A stretch of 64,000 nt of DNA from Stenogyne calaminthoides. Its lineage: Eukaryota; Streptophyta; Magnoliopsida; Lamiales; Lamiaceae. The stretch spans positions 11,990,406-12,054,405 of the forward strand of contig JBBCBC010000027.1 in NCBI GenBank assembly GCA_037126765.1, in the 5' to 3' direction. This document shows, piece by piece, positions 34,262-46,800 of the stretch. The number at the start of each line of letters is the position of its first letter. Position 1 is the first letter of the stretch. The notes under the pieces are model-generated. The model was not told the origin of the DNA, did not search any database, and was given only the letters and a program-made list of their open reading frames with translations. The position numbers and the translations under genes were made by a program.

Positions 34262-35030
34262 TGCGAGTCGGGTGCGGGCGGGCGGGTCATGCGCGGGTAG
34301 TGGACTTTAGGTTGGCGCGGGCGGATATGTATTTATAGAAGGATATTTTTATCAAATATATGTTATAGCCTAGTGGTTCAAGTTTGTTGTTAATGAATTT
34401 GATCGCAGGTTTGATTCCTACTGAACAAAATTTTTTTTTTTTGGTCAAATGTTTGTGTGTTACTACATCTTCGTATAAGTGTTACTACATTGTTATATTG
34501 AAAAAACTTCATATCTTATGTAACACGTAACTAAAACATATCGTAATACATTTGTCAAATTTTTATGTGTTACTATATATATGTATAAGTGTTATTAGAT
34601 TGTTATATTGAAAAAACTTCATATCTTATGTAACACGTAATAAAACATATTGTAACACATAAATATTCATAAGGTAACATGGGTCACAAGGTAACACATT
34701 ATTGTTCATATGGTAACACATGAGTATTCACATAGTATTACGATGATATATGAACAGTGTTACATATTACTTAAAAAATATGTGTTACTACATGAACAAA
34801 ACGTGTTACCCTATGAAGAAAAATGTGTTACCACATGAACAAAATCAGTACAAGCGCGAAAAAAAAAATCATTAGTCCAAAATTACAGATTTAAAGAACA
34901 ACTTGATATATTACTACATGAACAAAAAGAGTGTTACCATATGAGCAAAAGAGTGTTACTACATGAACAAAAAGCAAAGACAAATTAAAAAAAAATCTTC
35001 AAATTCAAAAATTACAGATTCTGAGCAATG
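34262..35030. repeat. Dispersed GTGTTACTACATGAACAAA repeat with SINE-like head
   Basis: From about 34440 the DNA is built of GTGTTACTACATGAAC/GTAACACATAAATATTCAT phrases. An inverted counterpart lies at about 61430-61810, sharing TTTAAAGAACAACTTGAT and TAACACGTAACTAAAACATA-like text. At 34366-34376 TAGCCTAGTGG and at 34408-34418 GGTTTGATTCC resemble pol III boxes A and B at tRNA-like spacing, but no tRNA cloverleaf surrounds them. Confidence 0.5.
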
Positions 35031-36240
35031 AGAAAAGAGTGCAGAAGGATCTGAATTTCATCACACACTTTGTGTTGAGGGGTAATCCAAACACCACACA
35101 CATATTATCTCTTCTTCTCGCAGAATCCACACCAAAATTTAAATTGAACAACCTTATTTCATCCAATAATCAAAGCGAAAAAGAAAATTAGTGCACGAAC
35201 GAGGAAGAATACAGCCCGTGAGATCCGCCATAAGAGAAGAGGAAGAAGAGAAAATTTGACCGCGTCCGGCTGCGCGCGCATGAAAGAAGATGGAGAAGCT
35301 CATTGGCCCACCAACAATCTGTCCTAACCCCCGCTCAGCTGACCGCGAGAAAAAAAAAGACTCAATTGCACATATCACTTGTATGCAATATTACATACAA
35401 ATTTTTGCCTAATAAAAATTAGAATCAAGCTCATATCAATTTTTTTTTTTAAAAAAAAAAAAAAAGCACCTTGTTAGGGTTTAATGTTAAAACTCGAATA
35501 ATTTATTTTATCTTATTTTTCCTTTATTCACTCCTTGTTAGAGATGCATGTTTTAATGTACTGGTAGAATATTAACACTCCTTCTTTGAAGATCATGTAG
35601 AGACGAAAACCTTCATAGAAATCCAGCTTAGATGCCTTAAGGTCAACCATCTAAATTTTGATTTTTTGCTCTTTTGTTAAATCAATATGCACGAAAAGAT
35701 ACAAGTGACTAGATATCAAAGCAACTATGTGAGCAAACTCAAAGCTACTTATTAGAGTCGGTTCTGACAAGTTTTAAGTTCAGCTCGAACAAGAAAAGTG
35801 AATTATTTAAAATATTGACAGTACAATTTATAAATTTCGCACACACATAAAAAAAAATATGAATGACGAATGTATTTAACAAAATAACTATTATAAACAT
35901 TTTGAGAAACAAATTTAGCAATAATACATTAATATCGATAATTTTAAGTTTAAATTTGTATTTTCTAATTTCTAATCATCTAAAATAAATTCTAATCATA
36001 TTAGTTTTATAAATACTAGAAATAACACATATGTGTTGTATATTTATATCGATTTTTTTACATGTAATGATTATGTAGATATTTTAGTATGTAGAATACA
36101 AACAATACGTGTGCACATGTTTAACGAACGATAGCTACATGCACGTTTCCCCCAACATCTGTACGTGTACATTTCTTATTTATTTTACTAAGTTAATAAT
36201 TGTTCATATACATTTTTATAGGTAAAAGATAAGTGATAGT
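35031..36240. other. Intergenic, no gene seen
   Basis: No exon is recognised. A segment near 35556-35630 (AATGTACTGGTAGAATATTA, then CTTCTTTGAAGATCATG) resembles 40095-40160, so a small dispersed repeat is present on both sides of the truncated LINE. Confidence 0.4.
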
Positions 36241-36245
36241 ATTAA

Positions 36246-36487
36246 TTAGTAATTGCTCTGTCTGTCCCACAATAAGCTTCTCATTGTAGGGTTTCATGGA
36301 ATTTAAAGAAGCATTCATATAAAATGAGATATAGTATAAGTGATATGATATGTAGTACAATTGATGTGATTGAAGAGAGATAATAAAGTGAATTTAGGGA
36401 TAATGAAGAGTAAAAAGGGTGGCAATTGATGTAAATAAAATGATGGGTAGGGATAATTATTTGATGGAGTGGGACACTAACTTTACA
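36246..36487. mobile_element. Stowaway-like MITE, left part
   Basis: CTCTGTCTGTCCCACAATAAGCTTC is the usual Stowaway (Tc1/mariner) terminus. The body runs to GAGTGGGACACTAACTTTAC, directly before the 3' end of the truncated LINE. A Stowaway-type end in the opposite orientation lies at 39846-39893, so the LINE may have landed in the MITE. Confidence 0.5.
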
Positions 36488-36529
36488 AAAAAAAAAAAAA
36501 TTGATCGGTAAAGGAAATTTTATTCATAA

Positions 36530-39500
36530 TCGGGTGAGAGCCACCCAAAGAATACAAAAAATGATGGTATACAAAAGGAGCTCAGCAACCTAGAATTTGC
36601 CTAGGGTGCATAAGCCAATCAGTAAAAGTAAATCTACAGTATTCAGTTTTCCTAACAGAAAATCAACTCCGTAATCTCGACTAAATTTCGTCCACAATAG
36701 CATCCAACACCACCTCCTCATTCATAAAGATACAATTATTTCTCCACTTCCAAGTAACTCAACCAATTCACATCCAAATAGAAATAGCATATTTAACACC
36801 TTTCTTACCCGAAAAGAAGCCTCTAATGCTTAGCAAGTGCACCTTTGGCCAGTAATGGATCATTGTAGACATTCCAAGCCAACTATAGCACCTCATCCAA
36901 ACAGCATAAGCCAGCAGGCATTCAAAAAGAACATGTTTAACAGATTCGCAGCTGTTTATGCAGAAAATACAAAGCAAATCGTCCCCATCTCCAAGAATAT
37001 TTCTTCTATTTAAGTTGTCCTTCATCGGCAATCGCTCCCATAGTATCCTCCATGTGTTTGCTGACACTTTCTTCGGTACCAGTTGTTCCAAATGAGGTTG
37101 AAAGCTCGGTCGTGTGCCACATCTCCGTTCCCACAGAGGCTATCGTAAGCAGCCTTGGTAGAGAAGGCACAGTCTTTGGATCTTCTCCATCTCCACTTGT
37201 CCACAACTCCATATTTGAAAGAGTACATGTTCAATAACGTAAGAAGTTCATTAAGTAATGGAAGCTCTCTATCGAATAAATTTCTCCTCCAACTCCACCT
37301 CCACTCCCAAGTTTCCCCAACCCAAACCCCTTTAGACATTATCGGCCCCATTTTATCATTACAAATCTGGTACAACCTAGGGAAAAAAAGATTAAGGGGC
37401 TCATGTTCCCCCCACCTATCCTCCCAAAACAAAGTTCCCCCCATCTCCAATGATCCTATCAATATTGTCCCAAAACCACACTCCCTCCACCCCCGATGTG
37501 ACCTTGATCACATATTTCCACCAACTAGAAAAATACCCTCCCCTCCCCACCCCAAAGCTGCCCCCACTACCATTCCCACCCACCCCCTCCCCCAAACGAC
37601 TCAACAACTTTAGCCCAAACACTATCCCGCTCCGACAAGAACCTCCACCTCCATTTTCCCATGAGAACCTTATTAAACAAGCCCAAGTCCCTAACCCCTA
37701 ACCCCCAGCCCCCCTTTACTTTTAGGACGACACACTTTTTTCCACTCGACCCACGCCACTTTCCTATCATCTACACCCCCCCCCCCCCTCGAAAGAAAAG
37801 TACGTTGAAGCTTAGTTATCTCACACAAGGTTTTTTTAGGAAGGATTTAGAAGGATAAGTAGTAGACAGGGATGGATGATAACACTGCGTTCGAAAGAGT
37901 AATTCGACCCCCATCGAGACCTTGCTATTGTCCCAGGATTTCAGCCTTTTTCTGATTTTCAAAACTACCGGTTTCCATTCGTCCTCTTTCTTGTTGTGCC
38001 ATACCCACTTTCAGCCCCAGGTAAGAAAAGGGAAAACTCCCCACCTTACATCCCAGCAGTATAGACATCTCAAAAATAGTTTCGTTGTCCACATTTAATC
38101 CCATGATGGAGCACTTGTTGAAATTAACTCGTAATCCGGATAAGAATTCGAAAAGGATAAGGATCTGCCTCATAACAATCGCTTTATCAATGCTTGCATT
38201 CCCAAGAAGAATCGTGTCGTCTGCGAACTGTAAATGGGATATTTCAATCTTGTCCCAGGCAATTTGCGTTGCTTTGAACTCGCCCATTGTAGTTGCTTTA
38301 TGCATTAATCTACTAAAGCCTTCAGCCACAATCAAGAACAGAAAAGGAGATAAGGGATCACCCTGTCTTAGCCCACGTTCCAATTGAAATTCCCCCGATG
38401 GGCTTCCATTAACAATAACCGACGCCACCACTGTAGAAACGCATTCCATAATCCACTTCCTCTAACGGGGATGGACATCAAACCTTTCCATCATTAAGTT
38501 CAAGCCCCAATCAATCGAGTCATACGCCTTGGAAAAATCGATCTTGAAGAACATTCTATTAACCTTTTTTTTTTTGGCCTCTGCGATGGCCTCATTAAGA
38601 ACAACAATACTATCATAAATTTGACGCTTACCAATGAAAGTTGTCTGATTATCCGATATGATGTGGTCCAGAACCCGAGACAGTGTATTAGCAAGAACCT
38701 TCGAGAGGATCTTATACACGCCACCAATCAGAGAAATAGGTCGATAGTCACCCAACGTACAAGCATCATCTTTCTTGGGGATCAGGACAATGAAGGAAGG
38801 ATTTAAGCCCTTCACCAGTTTTCCATGATAAAAGAACTCATGCATAAACCTCATAATATCACCTTTCAGAATTTGCCAGAACTCTTTAAAGAACCTGAAG
38901 TTGAAGCCATCGGGTCCGGGACTTTTAGAACTCTCACAATTCCAGACTGCGAGTTTAGTTTCTTGCTCCGTAAACAGTGCGGTTAGCATCATATTGTCCT
39001 CCACCGAAATTTTTTTCTGACAAAAGTCATAGGCCACTGAAAGTCTACCCATTACCTCCTTGCGATAGTGATTCCAGAAGAACTCATGAACGCCTTTCTT
39101 GACTTCAGCTACATCTTCACACCAAGCTCCATTTAACACAATGCCGGTGATCTCGTTTTTGCTTTGTCTCTTGTTCATCACTCTATGGAAGTAGGCCGAA
39201 TTGATGTCTCCTTCCAAGAGCCATTTACATTAGGCTTTTTGGGTAGCCACTATGTTCCTCTGTTTGAGATTAAGGAAAAGGTCAGCCGTGGTTGTTTTCT
39301 TTCCACAATGTCCTCCTCATCAAGCCCAAACACATCATCTAACAAATCAAGTCATTACAAGTCCATTATGTTTGCTTCAATCTTTCTGTCCAAAATCCCA
39401 AACACGTCCCTGTTCCATTCTTTAACATCGTTCTTGAGATTTTTTAGTTTTTTTTTTTTTCAAGATGAAACCTCCCCACCCCTTCGATCGAGTAACTATT

Positions 39501-39785
39501 CCATTTGGACGTGATGAAGGGTTTGAATTCCGGGTGAGAAAACCAGACGTCAAGGCTCTTGAAGGGTTTTGGGCCCCAATCATTGGCATTAAGGTCGAGC
39601 AGGATCAGACAGTGGTCAGAAACCGACCTTCTCAACACCTTTTGACAACAGTTCGGCCATCGAAGAAACCATGGCTGGTTGATAAGGATCCTGTCAATTC
39701 TGCTCTTGCAACTCCCATCCGGTCTGTAGCATGTAAATTTCCTCCCATGAATAGGTTATCAAAATCGTCAATCTCTCAATGATTT
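36530..39785 (-). pseudogene. 5'-truncated L1-type LINE, ORF2 remnant
   Basis: Reading the minus strand from about 39785, the C-terminal part of the apurinic-type endonuclease is seen (SRIDRILINQPW, SVSDHCLILL). Then comes the reverse transcriptase with SKSPGPDGFNFRFFKEFW, FIVLIPKKDD, DYRPISLIGGVYKILSKVLA, KIDFSKAYDSIDW (motif A), RGLRQGDPLSPFLFLIVAEG and LQFADDTILLG (motif C with the catalytic DD). A zinc-ribbon RVT region follows (CAFSTKAAYDSL, LPMKDNLNRR, CIFCINSCESVKHVLFEC). Frames change at about 38455, 37925 and 37770 and between 37460 and 37090. ORF1 and the first half of the endonuclease are missing. No target duplication was found. Confidence 0.88.
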
Positions 39786-39845
39786 ACAACCGAGCTTCTG
39801 CCCACATTTTCCGAGTCGCTTCTAATGGTATGTGAAGAAGTTTAT

Positions 39846-39893
39846 TGTGGGACGCCCAAAATTAAAACATGGAAAGACTATTGTGGACTGAGG
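39846..39893. mobile_element. Stowaway-like MITE terminus, right part
   Basis: TTTATTGTGGGACGCCCAAAA followed by GGAAAGACTATTGTGGACTGAGGGA is the inverted form of a Stowaway end. It faces the left part at 36246 across the LINE. Confidence 0.45.
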
Positions 39894-40695
39894 GATTAGA
39901 TTTAAGTTCTTTTTATATAAATTTTCTTCCCATGTAAGGGCATGGGGGTAAGTAGATAATCACCAATATGTAGTTTTGAAATATTTTTAAGTATGTTTTA
40001 ATGAAATTTATAGTTAAGCGTGTTTTTCGATACCTTTGCATGAATAATGATGCATCTTCACCAGAATTGCTACTCTTAAAAGATGTTTCATTAGCTCTTT
40101 GGGTTAATTTACTAGCAGAATCTTAGCACTTTTAGTACTTCTTCTTTGAAGACCATGCAGGAAAAAACTTTATCTACCCGTGGAGTAGATTACCCATATT
40201 TAAATAATTTTAAAAATAATAAATAAATATTTAATAAAAAAGGAACATTCAATGGCTTTTAATTGTAGGGCTCTCTTTCCAAATTAAGTACAATTAACAT
40301 CTCTTCACTCACCTCCCAAAATATCCACTCCCCCATATTTTGATTGGGTGACGCCCATCTATGATTTTTGAGGTAAAAACCAGAAGTTTTTTTTTTTAAA
40401 ATTAAGTTAAAATTAAATATATTACACAATTACTTTATTACCTTTAATCTATTTTTGTCTCCAGTTTGACAGATAATGATGTCACAAGTATCCCTATTTT
40501 TCCTCCACTTTAATCTCTCCTCTTCTTTGTTAAAAAAATAAAAATAAAATCTCCCCTCCTTTACCCATTACCCCCCTCCTTTACCCATTACCCATTAAAT
40601 TAAATGGATTGATTTCACAATCAAGTATTATAATTATTACCTAAATAGTTAGTTAGTTATAAAAATAAAATAGAAATATATACTTATATAGCAAT
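39894..40695. other. Intergenic, no gene seen
   Basis: AT-rich DNA with short tandem text (CTCCTTTACCCATTACCC repeated at 40556-40596). No exon is recognised. Confidence 0.45.
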
Positions 40696-40735
40696 AAAAG
40701 TAAAACTTTTTTTTTGACAGGAAAAACACATATTA

Positions 40736-41991
40736 TTAAGAGGCCGTAAAATCGGCATCAACAAGATGAACAATGTGGTCCGAAATAGATTCCAAGACAA
40801 TTAAAGTATTACAATGAAAAGCAAATTGTGCAAGGCTATGTGCCACCGCATTCCCAGTACGACGAACCCAACTCCATCTAGCCTTCTCGAAGTGCAACAG
40901 CTCGGCCCGAACATCTTCCATCTCCCGACCAAAGTAGGACAATTCGGCTTGTGGCCTGGAAAACGCATGGAAAACCTCCTGTGAATCTGTCTATACCACA
41001 ATATTCCGGACCCACTCAGCCCGGGCTATGCGAACTCCCCGAAGCACCGCCATTCCCTCGGCAATATTCACCGGCATGCTGTGATCTACCAGCTCTGCAA
41101 AACACCAGCTCAAGGCCCCATCGTTTCCACGCAGTACCCCGCCAAGGCCAACCCCACATCTCGCCACGACACCCAGCATCTGTGTTCAATTTCCACCATC
41201 CCGTCTCCGGCACATCCCACCTCCCAGTACTTCTCACCCCGTTCGACGTTTGGCTTCTAGCATTAAGCTTCTTGTATTCCGCATCATGGCCGACAGCGTA
41301 GCCAAGAGTCTGCTCCTGCGACCTATACTTCTTTTGAAAAATTAACTCATTTCGGGCATACCATAGGCACCACAGCAGCGTGATAAATAGCGCCCGGCCC
41401 TCCGATCTCAGTGTACCCATGTGCCTTACCACCCACTGGTGCAGAGGTTCCGTTGTGGCCGGCAACCGAATGTTCGCCGACAGACAGCTTTGTTCCCAGA
41501 ATGCACGAACCCAACTGCAATCTCGTAGGGCATGTTCCGAAGTCTCCACATCCTCCCCACACCGAATGCAAATCATATCCACATCAATAAATCTTCTTAT
41601 GAGGTTGATCTTCGACGGCAGCACGTCATGGAGCAGACGCCATGCAAACACCTCGGTCTTTGGAAGCACATCAAGGCTCCACACCCAATTCCATTGCTTT
41701 TCTCTCCCATCAGGCGCCTCCCCCCCCATTTCGTCTCCACTCAGCATAGCCCGTCCGTACAGTATACAATCCCAACTTCGAATGCCTCCAAGCCAACTGA
41801 TCACGTCGTTGTGACGAGAGCGGTGTAGCCAGGATTTTGGAGGCTTCATTCTGCCCGAACGTCGCTCGAACCAACTCCACATTCCACCCTTCGTAATCAT
41901 TCGTTATCAAGTCCCTCACCTTCCACCCCTCCGTTTGCCCAGGTCTGGCAGTTTGTACAAAAGGGTTATCACACTCAAACAACCAAGGCTC
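40736..41991 (-). pseudogene. LINE ORF2, C-terminal part (RVT zinc-ribbon and RNase H)
   Basis: Directly left of the Copia element the ORF2 frame resumes with DEPWLFECDNPFVQ. It continues in two frames through WRHSKLGLYTVRTGYAEW, TEVFAWRLLHDVLPSKINL, the zinc-binding CIRCGEDVETSEHALRDC and RWDVPETGWWKLNTDAG (start of RNase H). It ends near 40736 with WVRRTGNAVAHSLAQFA, as plant L1 RNase H domains do. Frameshifts occur near 41720 and 41050. Confidence 0.85.
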
Positions 41992-41996
41992 ATCCC

Positions 41997-43720
41997 TGTT
42001 GGGAAAGTATGGGTGCCTGGATTTATTCGAGGTAGATTATTTAAATACATATTTAAATTAAACAGTTAATTACTAGCATGAATTAATCCTAAATTAATTC
42101 AACATAATAATAAACAACATGCGTACACATAATTCACGTAAAACCTAAACATGCGGAACTAGGAGTTACGGAATTACTAACATCTTGAAGAATCAAACGG
42201 ATGAATCGAAAGGATGAATCAACCCAAGAGCATTCCCAAATATATCCCCAAAGTCCACGTGCGTTATCCGGTGGGAAGATTTCAACTAACGATTTTAATG
42301 GAGAGAAAATAAAATATTTTGCTACCACCTTTGTGGATTTCTAATATTTCCAACACATGGAATTGCACTTGGGAATGAAGAGTTCATCCCCTATATATAG
42401 GGAGGAGGGGGGACGAAAATTAGGGTAGAAAACTAAGGGAGAAAATATTTTCTTGATCTCCAAGAAATCTTGAATATATCTCCTATATTCTTTTCTCCTT
42501 AATTAAATTTTCCATAAAAATCTTCTTCCCCTCTTCTACCTATGATATTTTTCGAAAATTAACAAAATATAAGGAGTCAAGATTTGACTTCTTGAATTTA
42601 TGGGATAATAATTATCTCTTTCCATAAAATATCTAAAAGAAAATCAAGAAAATCAAGACAATCTTTTCTTCCTTTTATTCACATAATTTTCGAAAATTAC
42701 TACTTGAAAATAAGGCAAGAATATTTTCTTCTCTCTTTCATTAATTGGACTTTATTTTGGGCTATTTGGGGGGCCTTTAGGAGAATTAAGATTGGACCTC
42801 CAATGGACTATGAAGCTTTAATATTTCGGGCCAAATATTATTCAAGTCCATTAATATTAATTTACTCCACTATAAAATTAATATTGAACTATCCATCTTA
42901 ATCCATATTACGATTTCACATAAACCATGGCTCCCGTTCATTATTTCTCGAGTTTAAGATTATCTTAGTCCATTAATTAATTAAGCCACCGAAACAAGCT
43001 TTATATTAATTAATATCTTTGTCCTTGGAGTAAAGACAACTCAACATTATTATCCATGTTGGGAAATAAATTTCCACTTGCAAGATTTGGCATGATAAAG
43101 GATATGAACCCACCAAGGGGACAAATCAAGCAAGACGATTTGAGACGCGATTCTCCAGATTAAATGTCAAGAATCGTCATGTAATTAATAATATTGCCCA
43201 AGATATAAGGTATCGAATCGTATTGACTCTCTTCCCATCATAAGTCAAAGCAATAGTTATTAATTTCACACTATCCTATTTAAGGGACCGGAGATTAAGA
43301 AACAACGCACTAACCGAGGTCTAATTCTTGTATATTCAAGATCAAGAATTTGTCATCCTCAGATGGGTCCTCATTCAACAAGACCTAAATGCGCTTAGTG
43401 TGATCCCTTGGTCAAGACAGTCAATCTAGGTCTCACACTTCAACCGTTCATGATGGTTCGTTTCATTTCCATCTAGGTTGTGAATTTGTACTTAATTACG
43501 AGGGTCATTAATTTGATCTTCAAAGTGATCGGGTATCACCAAATTAACTACAACGTAATACGTCATTGTCTTATCGAAGCAGGTTTGCAATAAACATATA
43601 TAACATTCATTCATACTTAATGCAATAAAGTGATTAAATATTTATTTCAAAATAAATAAATAAGAAACATCGGTTTGGTTATACAAAGTAAAAGCATACT
43701 TTTCAAAGATAACCCCAACA
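41997..43720 (-). repeat. 3' LTR of the Copia element
   Basis: TGTTGGG at the left and CCCAACA at the right. Near-identical to 49197-50897 with scattered substitutions and small indels, so insertion is relatively recent. Confidence 0.92.
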
Positions 43721-43732
43721 ATCTCCCACTTA
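43721..43732 (-). other. Polypurine tract of the Copia element
   Basis: Minus strand AAGTGGGAGAT directly precedes the 3' LTR (plus-strand ATCTCCCACTT). It is the usual Copia polypurine tract. The longer phrase ACTTATACTCAAAG occurs again at 43827, so the tract region is duplicated about 100 bp upstream. Confidence 0.8.
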
Positions 43733-43834
43733 TACTCAAAGTCTGTTTTTAAGTATACTACAACATGTCTCGTGTTCTATGTGACATCTAATGTCACCCT
43801 ACACGAACCTAATAATATTTCTCCCACTTATACT

Positions 43835-46800
43835 CAAAGCAGATTGACAACGTCCTTGACACCCATTCCTTTCACATGTTTCTCGAATGTACTCTGAGGC
43901 GCACCTTTGTGAATGGATCTACGCTGGGGTTGTCTTCCCGATGCAATCTTAGCCACCTCAATGTCTCCTCTCTTAACGATTTTCGTATGAGATGGTATTT
44001 TCTTTCAATGTGTTTTCTCGGCTTTGTGGGCTCTCGGCTCCCTTAAATTTGCAATCGCTTCCGGCGTTATCACAAAGAACCGCGGATTTTGTCGAGCAAA
44101 TTTGGGACCACGTCCAAGTCCACCAGGAAGTTCTTGAGTCAAACCGCTTCCTCCGCTGCCTCACAAGAAGCGACGTACTCGGCTTCCATGGTAGAATCAG
44201 TGATGCATTTCTATTTTACGCTTCTCCATGTCATGGCTCCTCCCCCCATGCAGAACACACTACCCGAGGTAGACTTTGTGGAATCAATGTCTGATTGAAA
44301 ATCCAAGTCCGTGTAACCGATGGGGATCAAACTGTCTGACTTGTAAACCAACATTTTGTCCCGTGTCCTTTTCGTGTACTTGAGAATGTTCTTTCTTTAT
44401 GATCAATGCTCTTTCCCTGGGTTACTTTGATATCTTGCCACCATGCATACGACAAAGTAGATATTCGGTCTCGTATACAACATTGCATACATGAGGCTTC
44501 CCACAACCGAAGCATAAGGGATGTCCTTCATGTCATCTATCTCTTTCTGTGTCTTGGGACACATCTCTTTCGATAGATGGATTTGGTGTCAGAGGGCACA
44601 AAACCTTTCTTAGAATCTCAAGATCTTTCAAGCGCTTCAAAATAGTATCTATATATGAGGCTTCTTGCGAAAGCCCGATTATTCTTTTCTGCGATCTCGA
44701 AAGTGATCTTGATCCCTAGGATGTGATCGGCTTCCCCTAAGTCCTTCATATCGAACTGTTTTGACAGCCATGCCCTTAAGTCTGATAACATCTTTATATC
44801 ATTTCCGATGAGCAGAATGTCGTCCATGTATAGTACCAAAAATACCAATGCAATTCCATCACGCTTTTTATAGACACAACTTTCAAATTTGTTTTGATCG
44901 AATCCATAGGATTTAATAACTTGATCAAAATATCGATTCCAAGCTCGGGATACTTGCTTCTGATCCATAAATGAACTTCCCGAAGCTTGTAAAACCGGAT
45001 GCTCTTGGCCTTTTTCAAAGCCTTGGGTTGTTGCATATAGATTACTTTCGTCCAAGATTTCCATTAAGGAAAAGTTGTCTTGACGTCCATTTGCCAGATC
45101 TCAAAATCTAGATGCGCAAAGAATCGACAAGAGAATGCGGATGGACTTGAGCATGGCTACAAAGAAAAAGTTTCCTCATAATCGATCCCTTCTTTTCGGG
45201 TGTACCATTTTCGCCACAAGTCTTGCTTTGAAGGTTTCAACCCTTCCGTCCGGTCCCTTTTTCTCTTGTATACCCACTTGCATCCGGATGGGTTTTACCC
45301 CATCAAGTGGTTCGACTAGCTCCCACACCTTGTTGTGATCCATTGAACCCATCTCGGCTTCCATTCTTTGTTTTGCCAAGATTGAGCATCTTTGTCTTGG
45401 ATCGCCTCATTGTAGGACCATGGATCCGATTCTTCTGCGGAGATCAAGTCCGAAGACTCTCCGATCCCCAAGAATCTCGGGTTATCGATAACCCTCCTAC
45501 TCTGACGAGGTTAGGTTGTGTAGGCGTGACGTTTGGTATGTCATTTTGGACCGGTTGGTAATGGAGTCGGGCCCTTAAGTTCTTCTAAGGTAATTTCACT
45601 TCTAGGCTTTTCGATTTGCTCATATAGTCTTCTTCCAAAAATCTAAAGTGAGTCTCGATTACCACCTTTTGATCTTCGGGACCATAGAACATGCATCCTT
45701 TAGTTCCTTGGGTACCCTATGAACATCCTTAATTAGAACATCGTCCAATTTACAAGCTTCCTTTGTCTAAGACGTATGCCGGACACCCCCAGATCGATGT
45801 GTCCGAAACCGGCTTTGCTTCATCCACAATTCTCTCGGGGTTTTAGGTACCAATTTGGATGGCACTTAGGTTGAGAATATAAGCCGTTGTTTCTAATGCG
45901 TAACCCCGTAATCGATTTTGGTAAATCAAGATAACTCATCATTGACCTTACCATTTCTAAAAGTGTTCTATTCCTTCGTTCTGCAACCCCATTTTGTTGA
46001 GGGGTACCGGGTGCAGTCAATTGGGATGCAATCCCCACTTCCGATAGGTAATTCAAAAATTCATTGCTGAGGTATTCACCTCCACGATCAGATCGTAGAA
46101 ACTTGATACTTTTTCCCTTATGATTCTGCTTGAGCCTTAAATTCTTTGAATTTATCAAAGGTCTCGATTTATGCTTCATTAGGAAAATGTATCCGTAGCG
46201 TGAGTAATCATCGATAAAAGTAACGAAATACTCGTAGCCATCTCTAGCTTTGATTTGCATTGGACCACACACATCGGTGTGAACGATTTCTAACTAAGCC
46301 CCTTGGCTCCAAATGCCCTCTTGGTCATTTTACCTTCCAAGCACGATTCGCAAGTCGGAAATGGCTCAATTTGGAGAGACCCCAAAGAGCCATCTTTCAC
46401 CAACCTTGAATCCTTTTCGGGTTAATATGACCTAATCTTAGGTGCCAAAGAAGTGTCTCGTTCACGTCAGCCGAGCGCTTTCGTTTACAAGAAATAGTAG
46501 ATGTGTTATAGGATGCATTTTGTGAGTGATGTGCACAGTTAATAATATAGAGATTGTTCCTCAAAGTTCCACGACAGATAATCACATCGTTACAAAAAAT
46601 AGTAACATCTTTATTAAAACGAATAGAATATTCATCGATAAACAGTTTAGAAATAGAAATAAGGTTTTTTCTGAAAAACAGGAACATAAAGAACATCTCT
46701 TAAAATTAACGTCTTGTCGCTAAAGGACGGTGCACTTCTCCCATCGCTTCAATTTTGCCACACTCGTAGCATCACCTAGCGTGATGAGGATCTCACTCTC

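Noticed and set aside
34366..34440. tRNA gene
   Set aside because: Box A- and B-like motifs are present, but no acceptor, D or T stems can be paired around them.
41380..41828. Plus-strand ORFs of about 100-144 codons
   Set aside because: They are antisense to LINE ORF2 (RVT zinc-ribbon region) and show no domain.
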